A DNA stretch of 64,000 nt, taken from the NCBI RefSeq assembly GCF_014640175.1, contig NZ_BMGL01000006.1, positions 1-64,000 on the forward strand. The letters run 5' to 3'. The notes under the pieces were generated by a model that worked only from the letters and a program-made list of their open reading frames with translations, was not told where the DNA came from and searched no databases. This DNA is from Psychroflexus salis. Its GTDB lineage: Bacteria; Bacteroidota; Bacteroidia; Flavobacteriales; Flavobacteriaceae. Shown here piece after piece: positions 1 through 9,152 of this stretch. The position numbers and the translations under genes were made by a program. Every line of letters begins with the position of its first letter. The first letter of the stretch is position 1.

Positions 1-822
1 GCCATCAACAACATTTACTTTCGAATATTCACCAGCCCATCCTGCAGTAGTAATATTCTGTGCTGTCTCGCCATCTGCTAATGCTGGATTAGGAGTAAAT
101 GTAGACCCAGGCCATTGTCCAAACTGATCTACCAAACATCCAGGTTCTGATAAAGACTCTTGACTAAAGTAAATATTGTCTACATAAACATCGAACGGAG
201 TAGTGTTGGCAGAACCATCACCATTAAATTGTCCATCGAATTTTAATTGAAAAACTGAATCCCAAGTCATTCCTCCAAAATCAGCTTTAGGCAAAGCAAC
301 GCTATTCCAAGAACCAGGTGTTAAAGGAATTTCAACCAAAACTTCTGTTGGTCCTGTTCCATTGTTAATTGGAGTTACTTTTACTTGACGGTCTGTACCA
401 TCTGCAACCCAAATATCTACATGTAAAAAATCCATGGCTGATAAATCTAAATTTGAGCCAATATCTGTACCTTGGTAAGTAAAGTTTGGATAAGCTAAAA
501 CAAAATCGGTTCCGCTTCCAGTTGGATCAAAAGTAGTGTTTACCAATGTGTGGCCTGGTTGACCCCAGTTTGGATCGTAATTAGCAACAGCTTCATCTGT
601 GTAAGCATCTGAATAAAAAGACACTACATCTGCAGCTTCTGCTGTTGGAGTTGGTGCTGATGTAGTTGGGTTTATAACTACATCCTCATTAACTAAATTT
701 CCTGTCGCGCTCCCTACATCTGAGTTAAGGTTTTGTGCAAAAAAATCTGAAAATCCAAAGACAGATAACACAATGCATGTTAAATACCGAATTGAATTTT
801 TTTTAAGTAAATAATTCTTCAT
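1..822 (-). CDS. Secreted protein with lectin-like module, 3' part missing
   Basis: The reading frame is open from an ATG at 822 down to base 1, giving 274 codons with no stop, so the protein continues outside the window. Residues 1-30 form a signal peptide with basic residues, a hydrophobic stretch and a cleavage-like FFAQ. A Thr/Pro/Ala-rich linker follows. From about residue 65 there is a module that begins SFYSDAYTDE and ends DVYVDNIYFS; this beta-rich pattern recurs in secreted glycan hydrolases and adhesins of Flavobacteria and is thought to bind carbohydrate. A second copy may begin near the window edge. The family link is from memory of similar sequences; the catalytic or sorting part, if any, is not visible. 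A TAAATTTG box on the minus strand (941-948) could be its promoter, which would give an unusually long leader. Confidence 0.75.
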   Translation of the reverse strand, partial: MKNYLLKKNSIRYLTCIVLSVFGFSDFFAQNLNSDVGSATGNLVNEDVVINPTTSAPTPTAEAADVVSFYSDAYTDEAVANYDPNWGQPGHTLVNTTFDPTGSGTDFVLAYPNFTYQGTDIGSNLDLSAMDFLHVDIWVADGTDRQVKVTPINNGTGPTEVLVEIPLTPGSWNSVALPKADFGGMTWDSVFQLKFDGQFNGDGSANTTPFDVYVDNIYFSQESLSEPGCLVDQFGQWPGSTFTPNPALADGETAQNITTAGWAGEYSKVNVVDG

Positions 823-954
823 GTTAATTATTTTAATTGTTCAGCGTAAATTTATACTAAATTAACTTAACATGTAAAGAATTATTAAAAAAAATATACA
901 ATCAATAAAATAATTAGTATTAACAAGTATGTAGAGATATCAAATTTATTATTA

Positions 955-3168
955 TTAAGAAACCAAATTATATAAAAAGCTTCTTACTTCTTTAGGTGAG
1001 TTTACATAGTATTTTGCTTTAGTTTTGTTGAGTCCTACTTTTAAACTGATTGTTTTTTCTGGTAAATCTTCGAACATAAATTCATCAGTCCAATCATCTC
1101 CTAAGGCAAAAACATGGTCATATTTTTTTTCATTGTAAATTAATGAGCTAGCCCGACCTTTACTTACTTTACTACTTTTTAATTCAATAACTTTATTTCC
1201 TTCTAATAAGGTTAAATCGGTATTCGAAATAAAGCTTGTTAAAACGGTTTTAATTTCAACTAATCGGCGCTGTGCAAGTTCTGGGTCTGCTTTTCTATAA
1301 TGCCAAGCTACAGAAAACTTTTTCTCTTCTAAAATAGTTCCTGGTGTATTATCTACAAATTTTTCAATTACAGGAATTACATTTTCTTTCCAATCTGTTT
1401 TTAAAGTTTCAAGATTTTTCCATTCTTTTCCTTTTGGTAAATAAGAAACACCGTGATCTGACACTAAGCTAACGGGCAAATCGCCTAACCAAGTATTTAA
1501 TGTTTTTTTATCTCTTCCACTTATAATAACTATATCTGTATAGGGTTGTTCTGTAAGTTGTACAATAAGCTGTTTAAGTTCTTCATCGGGTATAGCATCT
1601 TGTGGATTTTTCTGAAAGCTAACTAAAGTACCATCGTAATCTAGAAACAAAACTTTACTTTCCTTACTTTGCATTATATTTTTGAACTCATTGGTTTTTT
1701 GACTAGTAATAGCCTGCGCATCAATAACATCAGCTAAATTCTGTTTTACGTTTTTCAAAGAATTTATAAATTCTCCTGCCCATTTTTCTACACTGTAGCG
1801 AGAAACACGTTTCTGCAAAGCTTTCATTCTACGTTTTTGCTCTTCTTTTGGCATTTCTACAGCTTGCTTTATCGTGTTGGCTATTTCACCAAAATTATAA
1901 GGATTTATTAGCAAGGCATCATCTAATTCTTTTGATGCTCCTGTCATTTCACTTAAAACCAAAACACCATCTTCTTTTGTTCGCGTGGCAATATATTCTT
2001 TAGCCACCAAATTCATTCCGTCGCGAACAGGTGTAATTAAAGCCACATCGGAAGATGTATACAAATCGATTAAATTTTCGAATGGCATGGTTCTGTAAAA
2101 ATACCAAATAGGCGTCCAACTTACTGTGGAGAATTCTCCGTTGACTCTCCCCACCAACTCATCGGTTTCTTTTTTTAATAATTGATATTGTGGCACTTCA
2201 GAACGGGATGGAACTGCTAGCATTATCAATCGGATTTTCTCTTTAAATTGTGGATATTTTTTTAAGAAAAATTCAAATGCCCTAATTCTATTAGGTATTC
2301 CTTTGGTATAATCTAAGCGATCTATGGAGAGAATCATTTTTACACCAGCTTCTTCCTTTAGATGCTGATCTAATCTTTTTTGAATTTCAGATTTTTCAAC
2401 TTCTGTTTGTTTTTGATGCTGTAAAGCTGCATTTTTAAATTTATCGTAATCAATTCCCATAGGAAAAGAGTCTACCTTTATTATTCGATTTCCATAAGAA
2501 ATTTCATTAAAGTTAACTTCTAAACTTAAAATTCGTTTAACTGAACTCAAAAAATGACGTTCGTAATCGTAGGTATGAAAACCGAGTAAATCTGCCCCTA
2601 GCATCCCTTCTAGAATTTCTTTACGCGCAGGAAATGTTCTAAAAATTTCATAAGAAGGAAAAGGAATATGCAAAAAGAATCCGATAGATACATTAGGATT
2701 TTTTTCTTTCACCATAGCAGGTAAAAGCAACAATTGATAGTCATGTATCCAAATGGTATCGCCTTCTTCAGCTTGAGCAATCACTACCTCAGCAAATTTT
2801 TTATTCACCTCAACATAACTTTCCCAATATCCTTTATCAAATTCGGTATACTCTAAAAAATAATGGAACAAAGGCCACAATGTACGATTACTAAATCCGT
2901 AATAATAATTATCTAAATCATTTTCATTTAATTTAACCGCAATACATTGCTCCTTTTCTATAGCTTGATTAACTTTTGTTTCAATTTCTAATGTTAAATC
3001 TTCATCTTTAACGCCAGACCAACCAATCCAAATTCCATTGCTATCGCGATGTACCGATTTCATTCCTGTTGCTAAACCACCAACACTAGGCTTTGCAGTA
3101 ACTTTTCCACTTTCGTTTACTTGAACTTGTAAAGGCAATCTATTTGAAACAATTATTGTTTTATTCAT
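955..3168 (-). CDS. otsAB: Bifunctional trehalose-6-phosphate synthase/phosphatase
   Basis: A 737-residue fusion makes trehalose in two steps. Residues 1 to about 480 are a GT20 glycosyltransferase joining UDP-glucose and glucose-6-phosphate; visible signatures are the N-terminal SNRLP, the HDYQL at 142-146, the nucleotide-sugar loop RLDYTKG at 284-290 and VRDGMNL at 381-387. Residues about 500-737 are a HAD phosphatase that removes the phosphate, with DYDGT at 510-514 and GDDWTDE at 690-696, so both active sites look intact. E. coli encodes the two activities separately; fused forms are common in Bacteroidota. It is divergent from a GH15 enzyme, with 79 bp between the preferred starts. Function is a strong family-based assignment; an osmoprotection or desiccation role is inferred. 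Confidence 0.95.
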   Translation of the reverse strand: MNKTIIVSNRLPLQVQVNESGKVTAKPSVGGLATGMKSVHRDSNGIWIGWSGVKDEDLTLEIETKVNQAIEKEQCIAVKLNENDLDNYYYGFSNRTLWPLFHYFLEYTEFDKGYWESYVEVNKKFAEVVIAQAEEGDTIWIHDYQLLLLPAMVKEKNPNVSIGFFLHIPFPSYEIFRTFPARKEILEGMLGADLLGFHTYDYERHFLSSVKRILSLEVNFNEISYGNRIIKVDSFPMGIDYDKFKNAALQHQKQTEVEKSEIQKRLDQHLKEEAGVKMILSIDRLDYTKGIPNRIRAFEFFLKKYPQFKEKIRLIMLAVPSRSEVPQYQLLKKETDELVGRVNGEFSTVSWTPIWYFYRTMPFENLIDLYTSSDVALITPVRDGMNLVAKEYIATRTKEDGVLVLSEMTGASKELDDALLINPYNFGEIANTIKQAVEMPKEEQKRRMKALQKRVSRYSVEKWAGEFINSLKNVKQNLADVIDAQAITSQKTNEFKNIMQSKESKVLFLDYDGTLVSFQKNPQDAIPDEELKQLIVQLTEQPYTDIVIISGRDKKTLNTWLGDLPVSLVSDHGVSYLPKGKEWKNLETLKTDWKENVIPVIEKFVDNTPGTILEEKKFSVAWHYRKADPELAQRRLVEIKTVLTSFISNTDLTLLEGNKVIELKSSKVSKGRASSLIYNEKKYDHVFALGDDWTDEFMFEDLPEKTISLKVGLNKTKAKYYVNSPKEVRSFLYNLVS

Positions 3169-3247
3169 AATAAAAATGGATTTTTTATGTATTATTTTCT
3201 ATACTTTAGCCAAATGTATAATTTTATTATCGAAAAAACCGAATTAC

Positions 3248-5023
3248 ATGAATAATCTTAATTATGGAATTATAGGCAATTGTAGAACGGCTGCATTAAT
3301 CTCTGAAACTGGCTCTTTAGATTGGTTTTGTTTACCCGAATTCGACTCTGCATCGGTATTTGCCAAGCTTTTAGATGAAGAAAAAGGTGGACAATTTTCT
3401 TTCGAAGTCGATTCATCGTACAGCATAAGTCAAAAATACCATGAAAACACCTGTATATTGGTAACTACATTTGCTTCAACTGAAGCATCTTTTGAAATAA
3501 TTGACTTTTTACCTCGTTATCAAAAAGAAAATCAAAAATACCACTCGCCACCAGAAATTATTCGATTGATAAATATTTTGAAAGGTGAACCTACACTGAG
3601 CATCAACTACACCCCAAAATTAGAATATGCTTTTGGTGAAACGAAGACCTATTTAAAGAATAACTTTATTGTGAGTTTAACCGAAGAAGAAAAATTCGAT
3701 TCGCTTTTTTTATATACTAATTTAGATAAAGAAAAAGTAATACAAGGGAGTAAAATTAAGCTCACACAAAACACTTTTTTCTTATTGAGTTACAATGAAA
3801 AAATTGAGTTACCTAATTTGGAAAGTCTACAATTAGAATTGGATCGCACAAAAGTGTATTGGTACAATTGGATAGAAAAAACACCCCAATTTTCTTACTA
3901 CAACTCAGAAATTAGAAGAAGCGCCATGACCTTGAAGCTTTTGAGTTACGAAAAGTCAGGGGCTATTTTAGCAGCGGCCACCACATCCTTACCCGAAACC
4001 ATTGGCGAAGTGCGCAATTGGGATTACCGTTTTTGCTGGATTCGCGATGCTTCTATGGTAGTTAAAGTAGTTTCGCAACTCGGACATAAACGCATGGCTA
4101 AAAATTTCTTAGACTTTATTGTAGACTTAGTACCAGACAAAGATGAGAAGTTGCAAATTATGTATGGTATAAATAAAGAAAAGGAACTTACCGAAAAACA
4201 ACTTACCCATTTAAGTGGCTACAAAAATTCTAAACCTGTTCGAATCGGAAATGCGGCTTATGCGCAAAAACAAAACGACATTTACGGTATTTTAATGGAT
4301 GTAATTTACCAAGAATTTGTCAACTTAAATCAGGAGTTAGAAAATATAGAAGAACTCTGGAACATTACGAAAGGAATCGCTTGGGTAGTTGGCAAACACT
4401 GGCAAGAACCCGATAAAGGCATTTGGGAATTTAGAACCGAAGATAGGCATTTTACCTTTTCAAAAGTTTTATGCTGGGTCGCTATAGATCGAGCTATAAA
4501 AGTTTCAAAAATTCTAAACAAAGAATCTAAGCTAGAAAGATGGAGTAAATTAGAACAAGAAATAAAAACAGACATTTTAACCCATGCTTGGAACGATAAA
4601 AAACAAGCTTTTACCCAATCGTATTTTTCAAGCGATTTAGATGCATCAGTATTATTAATGCAAACCTATGGTTTTATTGAACCTAAAGACCCCAAATTTG
4701 TAAGTACAGTAAAAGCCATCGGAAACGAATTGATGAACGACGGACTTTTATACCGCTATAAAAATCAAGACGATTTTGGTTTGCCAAGTTCATCCTTTAC
4801 CATTTGTACCTTTTGGTACATCAATAGCTTATTTAAAATTGGTGAAGAAACCGAAGCCAAAAAGCAATTCGATAAGCTGCTCTCCTACTCCAACCACTTG
4901 GGTTTATTTAGTGAAGACATCGATTTTAAAACCAAGCGATTACTCGGAAACTTTCCACAAGCTTATTCGCATTTGGCTTTAATTGAAACAGCAATGAATT
5001 TTGATAAAGGATTGCTGGTTTAG
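3248..5023 (+). CDS. Glycoside hydrolase family 15 (glucoamylase/trehalase-like)
   Basis: A 591-residue cytoplasmic-looking protein. The start at 3248 is preferred because MNNLNYGIIGNC matches the usual N terminus of this family, whereas the longer frame from 3176 adds an atypical hydrophobic leader and leaves only 7 bp to the divergent otsAB gene. The N-terminal part is the beta-sandwich domain; the C-terminal part is the (alpha/alpha)6 barrel, with the family signature RNWDYRFCWIRD near residues 256-267. GH15 members hydrolyse alpha-glucosidic bonds; some in other phyla are trehalases. Head-to-head placement with otsAB makes trehalose turnover or a linked glucan a reasonable guess, but the substrate cannot be read from sequence. 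The last codons lie inside a DNA heptamer repeat (5010-5114). Confidence 0.85.
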   Translation: MNNLNYGIIGNCRTAALISETGSLDWFCLPEFDSASVFAKLLDEEKGGQFSFEVDSSYSISQKYHENTCILVTTFASTEASFEIIDFLPRYQKENQKYHSPPEIIRLINILKGEPTLSINYTPKLEYAFGETKTYLKNNFIVSLTEEEKFDSLFLYTNLDKEKVIQGSKIKLTQNTFFLLSYNEKIELPNLESLQLELDRTKVYWYNWIEKTPQFSYYNSEIRRSAMTLKLLSYEKSGAILAAATTSLPETIGEVRNWDYRFCWIRDASMVVKVVSQLGHKRMAKNFLDFIVDLVPDKDEKLQIMYGINKEKELTEKQLTHLSGYKNSKPVRIGNAAYAQKQNDIYGILMDVIYQEFVNLNQELENIEELWNITKGIAWVVGKHWQEPDKGIWEFRTEDRHFTFSKVLCWVAIDRAIKVSKILNKESKLERWSKLEQEIKTDILTHAWNDKKQAFTQSYFSSDLDASVLLMQTYGFIEPKDPKFVSTVKAIGNELMNDGLLYRYKNQDDFGLPSSSFTICTFWYINSLFKIGEETEAKKQFDKLLSYSNHLGLFSEDIDFKTKRLLGNFPQAYSHLALIETAMNFDKGLLV

Positions 5024-5114
5024 GATTGTTGATTATTGATTTGAGATTGCTGATTTGGGATTGTTGATTTGGGATTGCTAATTTAGGATTTGGAAATTTT
5101 GATTACTGATTTGC
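5010..5114. repeat. Heptamer tandem repeat (GATTNNT/GATTTGG)
   Basis: Fifteen consecutive 7-base units can be read in register. Twelve begin with GATT, and alternating units of the types GATTGYT and GATTTGG form a 14-bp higher-order period. The first two units contain the last codons and stop of the GH15 gene; the rest is intergenic. No coding potential or stable hairpin is evident. It looks like slippage-prone simple sequence rather than a protein-binding array, though the latter is not excluded. Confidence 0.75.
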
Positions 5115-5240
5115 TGTTCTCGCTTTGCGAAGATTGAATCTTGACTGATCCTGTTTTAAGTCAACGAAAATTGTAATTGGTTAAGCCTGAAAATGAATTT
5201 TAAAAACTAATATTAAAAATTTTCTACTTAAATTCGATTT

Positions 5241-5612
5241 ATGGAAATTGATGAATACAGAACCTACTGCCTAAGCAAAGCTCAAACCACAGAAAGCTTT
5301 CCGTTCGATGAAGATGTTTTGGTTTTTAAAGTAGCTGGTAAAATGTACGCCCTCGCTTCGCTTAAAAAATGGGAAGCTGGCGAGCACAGAATCAATTTAA
5401 AATGCAACCCAGATGAAGCAATTCAACTTAGAGAAAAATATCCAGACGAAGTTTTCCCGGGCTACCATATGGATAAAAAACATTGGAATACTGTGGTGGT
5501 GAATGGACCTAACTTATCGCTTCAACAAATTCAAAATTTTATAGATCAGAGCTATGATTTAGTGGTGAGCAAATTGCCGAAAAAGAAGCGAGAAGAAATT
5601 CAATTAAAATAA
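5241..5612 (+). CDS. MmcQ/YjbR family protein
   Basis: A 123-residue protein of the MmcQ/YjbR (CyaY-like fold) family, recognised from the N-terminal ESFPFDEDVLVFKVAGKMYAL pattern (positions about 18-39), the central NLKCNPDEA and the PGYHMDKKHWNTV block at about 74-86, followed by a C-terminal helix pair ending in a basic tail. Members have a double-wing-like fold and are often labelled DNA-binding, but no precise cellular role is known. It lies 57 bp upstream of priA in the same direction and could share transcription with it. Length is typical of the family. Confidence 0.85.
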   Translation: MEIDEYRTYCLSKAQTTESFPFDEDVLVFKVAGKMYALASLKKWEAGEHRINLKCNPDEAIQLREKYPDEVFPGYHMDKKHWNTVVVNGPNLSLQQIQNFIDQSYDLVVSKLPKKKREEIQLK

Positions 5613-5669
5613 AGATAAATATATGCATACGCTAACTAAGTTTTATCTTTACACATTCAATTTCAACTT

Positions 5670-8120
5670 ATGTCTAATTACATAGATGTTATCTTACCGC
5701 TTCCCTTAAAACAACTATTTACTTATGAAGTAAACGATGAAGAAGTAGATAAAATTGAATTAGGTATGCGCTTAGCGGTTCCTTTCGGAAAATCGAAAGT
5801 TTACACGGGCTTAGCCATACAACTGCACAAACAAAAACCACTACACTACGAAACTAAACCCGTCGAGCAAATTTTAGATGAAGCGCCTTTGGTTACCAAA
5901 AATCAAATGCGTTTTTGGAAATGGATTGCCGACTATTATATGTGTAGTTTGGGCGAAGTAATGAAAACAGCCTTACCAAGCGCTTTTTTATTAGAAAGCG
6001 AAACCGTAATAGAATGGAATAAAGAAACTGAAATTAAGGCTGAAGCTTTAGACGATGAAGAGTTTTTGTTATATGAAGCACTTCAAAAACAAAATGTGCT
6101 AAAGATTCATGAAGTCATGCAAATTTTAGATAAAAAAACGGTTTTGCCTATGGTAAAACGCATGGCTGAAAAAGGAATTTTAATTTTAAACCAAGAATTA
6201 AATATTAAATATAAACCCAAACTTAAAAAATATATTCGCTTAACTGAAGCCAATTCAACTGAACAAAAACTACCCGATTTATTGAACACATTAAGTTCTT
6301 CTCCGAAGCAAAAAGAAGCCTTATTAAAGTACTTTAATTTTTCAGCTAAAACAAAAAAACCTATTACGAGTAATGATTTAAGCGAAAAAGCAGGGGTTTC
6401 AACATCGGTAGTAAAAGCTTTAATTAAGAAAGATATTTTTGAAGAATACCTCATCAAGCAAGACCGTATTGACTTTGCAGTTGCAAAAACAAGAGCATCT
6501 TTTCAACTTTCGGAAGCGCAGCAGGATGCAATGCAACAAATTGAAGAAGGTTTTGAAAACAGAGAAGTTTGCTTATTGCATGGTGTAACTTCTTCTGGCA
6601 AAACAGAAATCTATATTCAGTTAATCGAAAAAATGCTTCAACAAGAAAAGCAAGTTCTTTTTTTACTACCCGAAATTGCATTAACTACGCAACTCATTAA
6701 ACGCTTGCAAGCCTTCTTTGGAGATGAAGTTTTGGTTTTTCACAGTAAATATTCACAAAATGAACGCGTTGAAGTGTACCGACATGTACTGCAGCAAAGC
6801 AAGGGTAAAATTGTAATTGGTGCACGTTCTTCTTTGTTTTTACCTTTTAAAAATTTAGGATTAATTATTGTAGACGAAGCCCACGAAGTAAGTTTTAAAC
6901 AATTTGACCCAGCACCACGTTATCACGCACGAGATGCAGCCATTGTTTTGGCTCATTTTTTTAAGGCAAAAACCTTGTTAGGGAGTGCAACTCCTAGTTT
7001 AGAAAGTCTGGCTAATGTAAAAGACCAAAAATACGCTTATGTTCGATTAAATAAACGCTTTGGTAATGTAATGCCTCCTAAAATTGAGTTGGTCGATTTA
7101 AAAGAATTAGGCAGAAAAAAACAAGTGAAAGGGCATTTTTCAAAACCACTTTTACAAGCTTTAGAAACCTGTATTGAAAATGGAAAGCAGGCCATATTAT
7201 TTCAAAATCGTCGTGGATTTTCGCCTATATTAGAATGTAAAACCTGCGGACATTCTCCACAATGCCCAAGTTGCGATGTAAGTTTAACCTACCACAAACA
7301 TAATAACTCATTACGCTGCCATTACTGCGGCTACAGCATGGCGATGCAAACCAAATGTTTGGCCTGTAGCAGTCCAGACATTTCTACTAAGGGTTTTGGC
7401 ACCGAACAAGTCGAAACCGAATTACAAGAATTGTATCCTGATTGGCGCATACAACGCATGGATCATGATACCACAAGAAGAAAATATGCATACGATAGAA
7501 TTATCTCCTCTTTCGAAAATCATGAAGTAGATGTGTTAATCGGTACACAAATGCTAACTAAAGGACTCGATTTTAGAAATGTAGATTTAGTAGGTGTAAT
7601 GAATGCTGATAGCTTACTCAATTTTCCAGATTTTAGAGCTTTTGAGCGTTGTTTTCAGTTACTTGTCCAAGTAGCAGGTCGAGCAGGCAGAACCGAAAAT
7701 CAGGGATCTGTATTAATACAAACCTATAATCCGTATCACCAAATTTTGCAACAAGTTACTACCAACGACTTTAAAAGTATGTTTAAAGAACAATTGTACG
7801 AACGCAAAAATCATGCATATCCGCCGTTTTATAGATTGGTAAAATTTACCTTAAAAGGAAGGGATTATAACCGTGTAAACGAAGCATCAGATTGGTTGGC
7901 AACCTATTTAAAACAAAGTTTTGGAAAACAAGTTTTAGGCCCTGAATTTCCTGCAGTATCAAGAATTAAAAATAAATATCATAAAAATATTCAATTAAAA
8001 ATTGCTGCAAATCAATCCATAATCAAATCTAAAAAAATTATACAAAAAGTATTAAGTAGTTTTGAAGCTGTTGGTCAATTTAGAAGTATTAGAGTAGTTG
8101 TAAATGTAGATCCCTATTAA
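5670..8120 (+). CDS. priA: Primosomal protein N' (replication restart helicase PriA)
   Basis: An 816-residue superfamily 2 helicase that reloads the replisome at stalled forks. The N-terminal DNA-binding domain carries the usual IDVILPLPL start. The helicase core shows Walker A GVTSSGKTE near residue 305, DEAH near 402, and GTQMLTKGLDF near 624. Between the helicase lobes, residues about 523-567 contain four CxxC pairs, the eight cysteines that bind two zinc ions in PriA. All core motifs are intact. A TATCTTTA sequence about 25 bp upstream differs by one base from the Bacteroidota -7 box, so the gene may have its own weak promoter downstream of the YjbR gene. Confidence 0.97.
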   Translation: MSNYIDVILPLPLKQLFTYEVNDEEVDKIELGMRLAVPFGKSKVYTGLAIQLHKQKPLHYETKPVEQILDEAPLVTKNQMRFWKWIADYYMCSLGEVMKTALPSAFLLESETVIEWNKETEIKAEALDDEEFLLYEALQKQNVLKIHEVMQILDKKTVLPMVKRMAEKGILILNQELNIKYKPKLKKYIRLTEANSTEQKLPDLLNTLSSSPKQKEALLKYFNFSAKTKKPITSNDLSEKAGVSTSVVKALIKKDIFEEYLIKQDRIDFAVAKTRASFQLSEAQQDAMQQIEEGFENREVCLLHGVTSSGKTEIYIQLIEKMLQQEKQVLFLLPEIALTTQLIKRLQAFFGDEVLVFHSKYSQNERVEVYRHVLQQSKGKIVIGARSSLFLPFKNLGLIIVDEAHEVSFKQFDPAPRYHARDAAIVLAHFFKAKTLLGSATPSLESLANVKDQKYAYVRLNKRFGNVMPPKIELVDLKELGRKKQVKGHFSKPLLQALETCIENGKQAILFQNRRGFSPILECKTCGHSPQCPSCDVSLTYHKHNNSLRCHYCGYSMAMQTKCLACSSPDISTKGFGTEQVETELQELYPDWRIQRMDHDTTRRKYAYDRIISSFENHEVDVLIGTQMLTKGLDFRNVDLVGVMNADSLLNFPDFRAFERCFQLLVQVAGRAGRTENQGSVLIQTYNPYHQILQQVTTNDFKSMFKEQLYERKNHAYPPFYRLVKFTLKGRDYNRVNEASDWLATYLKQSFGKQVLGPEFPAVSRIKNKYHKNIQLKIAANQSIIKSKKIIQKVLSSFEAVGQFRSIRVVVNVDPY

Positions 8121-8188
8121 ATTTCCTGTAACTGACGTATTTAATAAATAATTAAAAGTTAAATATATAAATTTCTCTTATAGTTTTT

Positions 8189-8196
8189 TATTTTTG
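8189..8196 (+). promoter_or_regulatory. Bacteroidota -7 box of oxyR
   Basis: TATTTTTG is an exact match to the Bacteroidota primary-sigma consensus TAnnTTTG and ends 17 bp before the oxyR ATG. No TTG is present at the expected -33 spacing. Confidence 0.5.
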
Positions 8197-8213
8197 TATC
8201 AAACTTTTGAATT

Positions 8214-9152
8214 ATGACCATTACGCAACTACATTATGTTTTAGCAGTAGCTGAATATAAAAATTTCACCAAAGCAGCAGAAAAGATTTTTGTAACGCAA
8301 CCTACCCTGAGTATGCAGGTACAAAAATTAGAAGAAGAGTTAGGAGTAAAGATTTTTGACCGATCTAAAAAACCCATTTTACTTACTCAAGTTGGTAAAA
8401 ACATAGTTCAACAAGCAAAAAATATAGTTAACGAAAGTAATCGCATTAAAGATATTGTAGACCAGCAAAAAGGCTTTATTGGTGGCGAATTTAAGTTAGG
8501 AATTATTCCTACAATTATGCCTACTTTGCTTCCTATGTTTCTAAAAAACTTTGTAAACAAATACCCTAAAGTAAATTTAAAAATTGAAGAAATGACAACG
8601 CAAGCCATCATAAATGCCTTGCGAGATGGACATATTGATGCAGCTATTGCAGCCACTCCCTTAGACGAAGATGATATTTTTGAAAAACCATTATACTACG
8701 AACCTTTTGTAGGGTTTATTCCGCAATCGCATCCGCTGTTTAAAAAGAAAAAAATTACACCAGAAGATTTAGACCCAGACGAATTGCTGCTGTTAGAAGA
8801 CGGACACTGTTTTAAAAATAATATTTTAAACATTTGTAAAAGCAATAAATTACTGCAAAATGATTCTTTTAATTTAGAAAGTGGAAGTTTCGAAACTTTA
8901 ATTAAATTAACCAATGAAGGTATGGGTATGACGCTTCTACCCTATTTACACACCTTAGATTTGTCTGAAAAACACCAACAAAATCTCCGAATTTTTGAAG
9001 CACCTAACCCAGCTAGAGAAGTAAGTTTAATTCATCATAAAAGTGAATTAAAAATGCAAATTATCGATAAATTACACGAAGTAATTAGTGGAGTTGTTCG
9101 TGGAGCTATTGCTTTTCAAAATGTAAAAATTGTGAGCCCAAAAACCAATTAA
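8214..9152 (+). CDS. oxyR: LysR-type hydrogen peroxide sensor OxyR
   Basis: A 312-residue LysR-family regulator. Residues 1-60 are the winged helix-turn-helix with FTKAAEKIFVTQPTLSMQVQ; residues about 90-295 form the periplasmic-binding-protein-like sensor domain. The sensor contains Cys199 and Cys208 in the context GHCFKNNILNIC, the same spacing and numbering as the redox-active pair of E. coli OxyR, so peroxide sensing through a disulfide is strongly supported. It probably activates catalase/peroxidase genes, none of which are in this window. It converges with a lipoprotein gene with no spacer: the two stop codons abut. Confidence 0.93.
   Translation: MTITQLHYVLAVAEYKNFTKAAEKIFVTQPTLSMQVQKLEEELGVKIFDRSKKPILLTQVGKNIVQQAKNIVNESNRIKDIVDQQKGFIGGEFKLGIIPTIMPTLLPMFLKNFVNKYPKVNLKIEEMTTQAIINALRDGHIDAAIAATPLDEDDIFEKPLYYEPFVGFIPQSHPLFKKKKITPEDLDPDELLLLEDGHCFKNNILNICKSNKLLQNDSFNLESGSFETLIKLTNEGMGMTLLPYLHTLDLSEKHQQNLRIFEAPNPAREVSLIHHKSELKMQIIDKLHEVISGVVRGAIAFQNVKIVSPKTN

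Noticed and set aside
3176-3247. Upstream extension of the GH15 gene
   Set aside because: The added 24 residues are atypical for the family and would leave 7 bp to the divergent otsAB gene.
5010-5114. Possible CRISPR array
   Set aside because: Units are 7 bp and contiguous, with no spacers and no cas genes.
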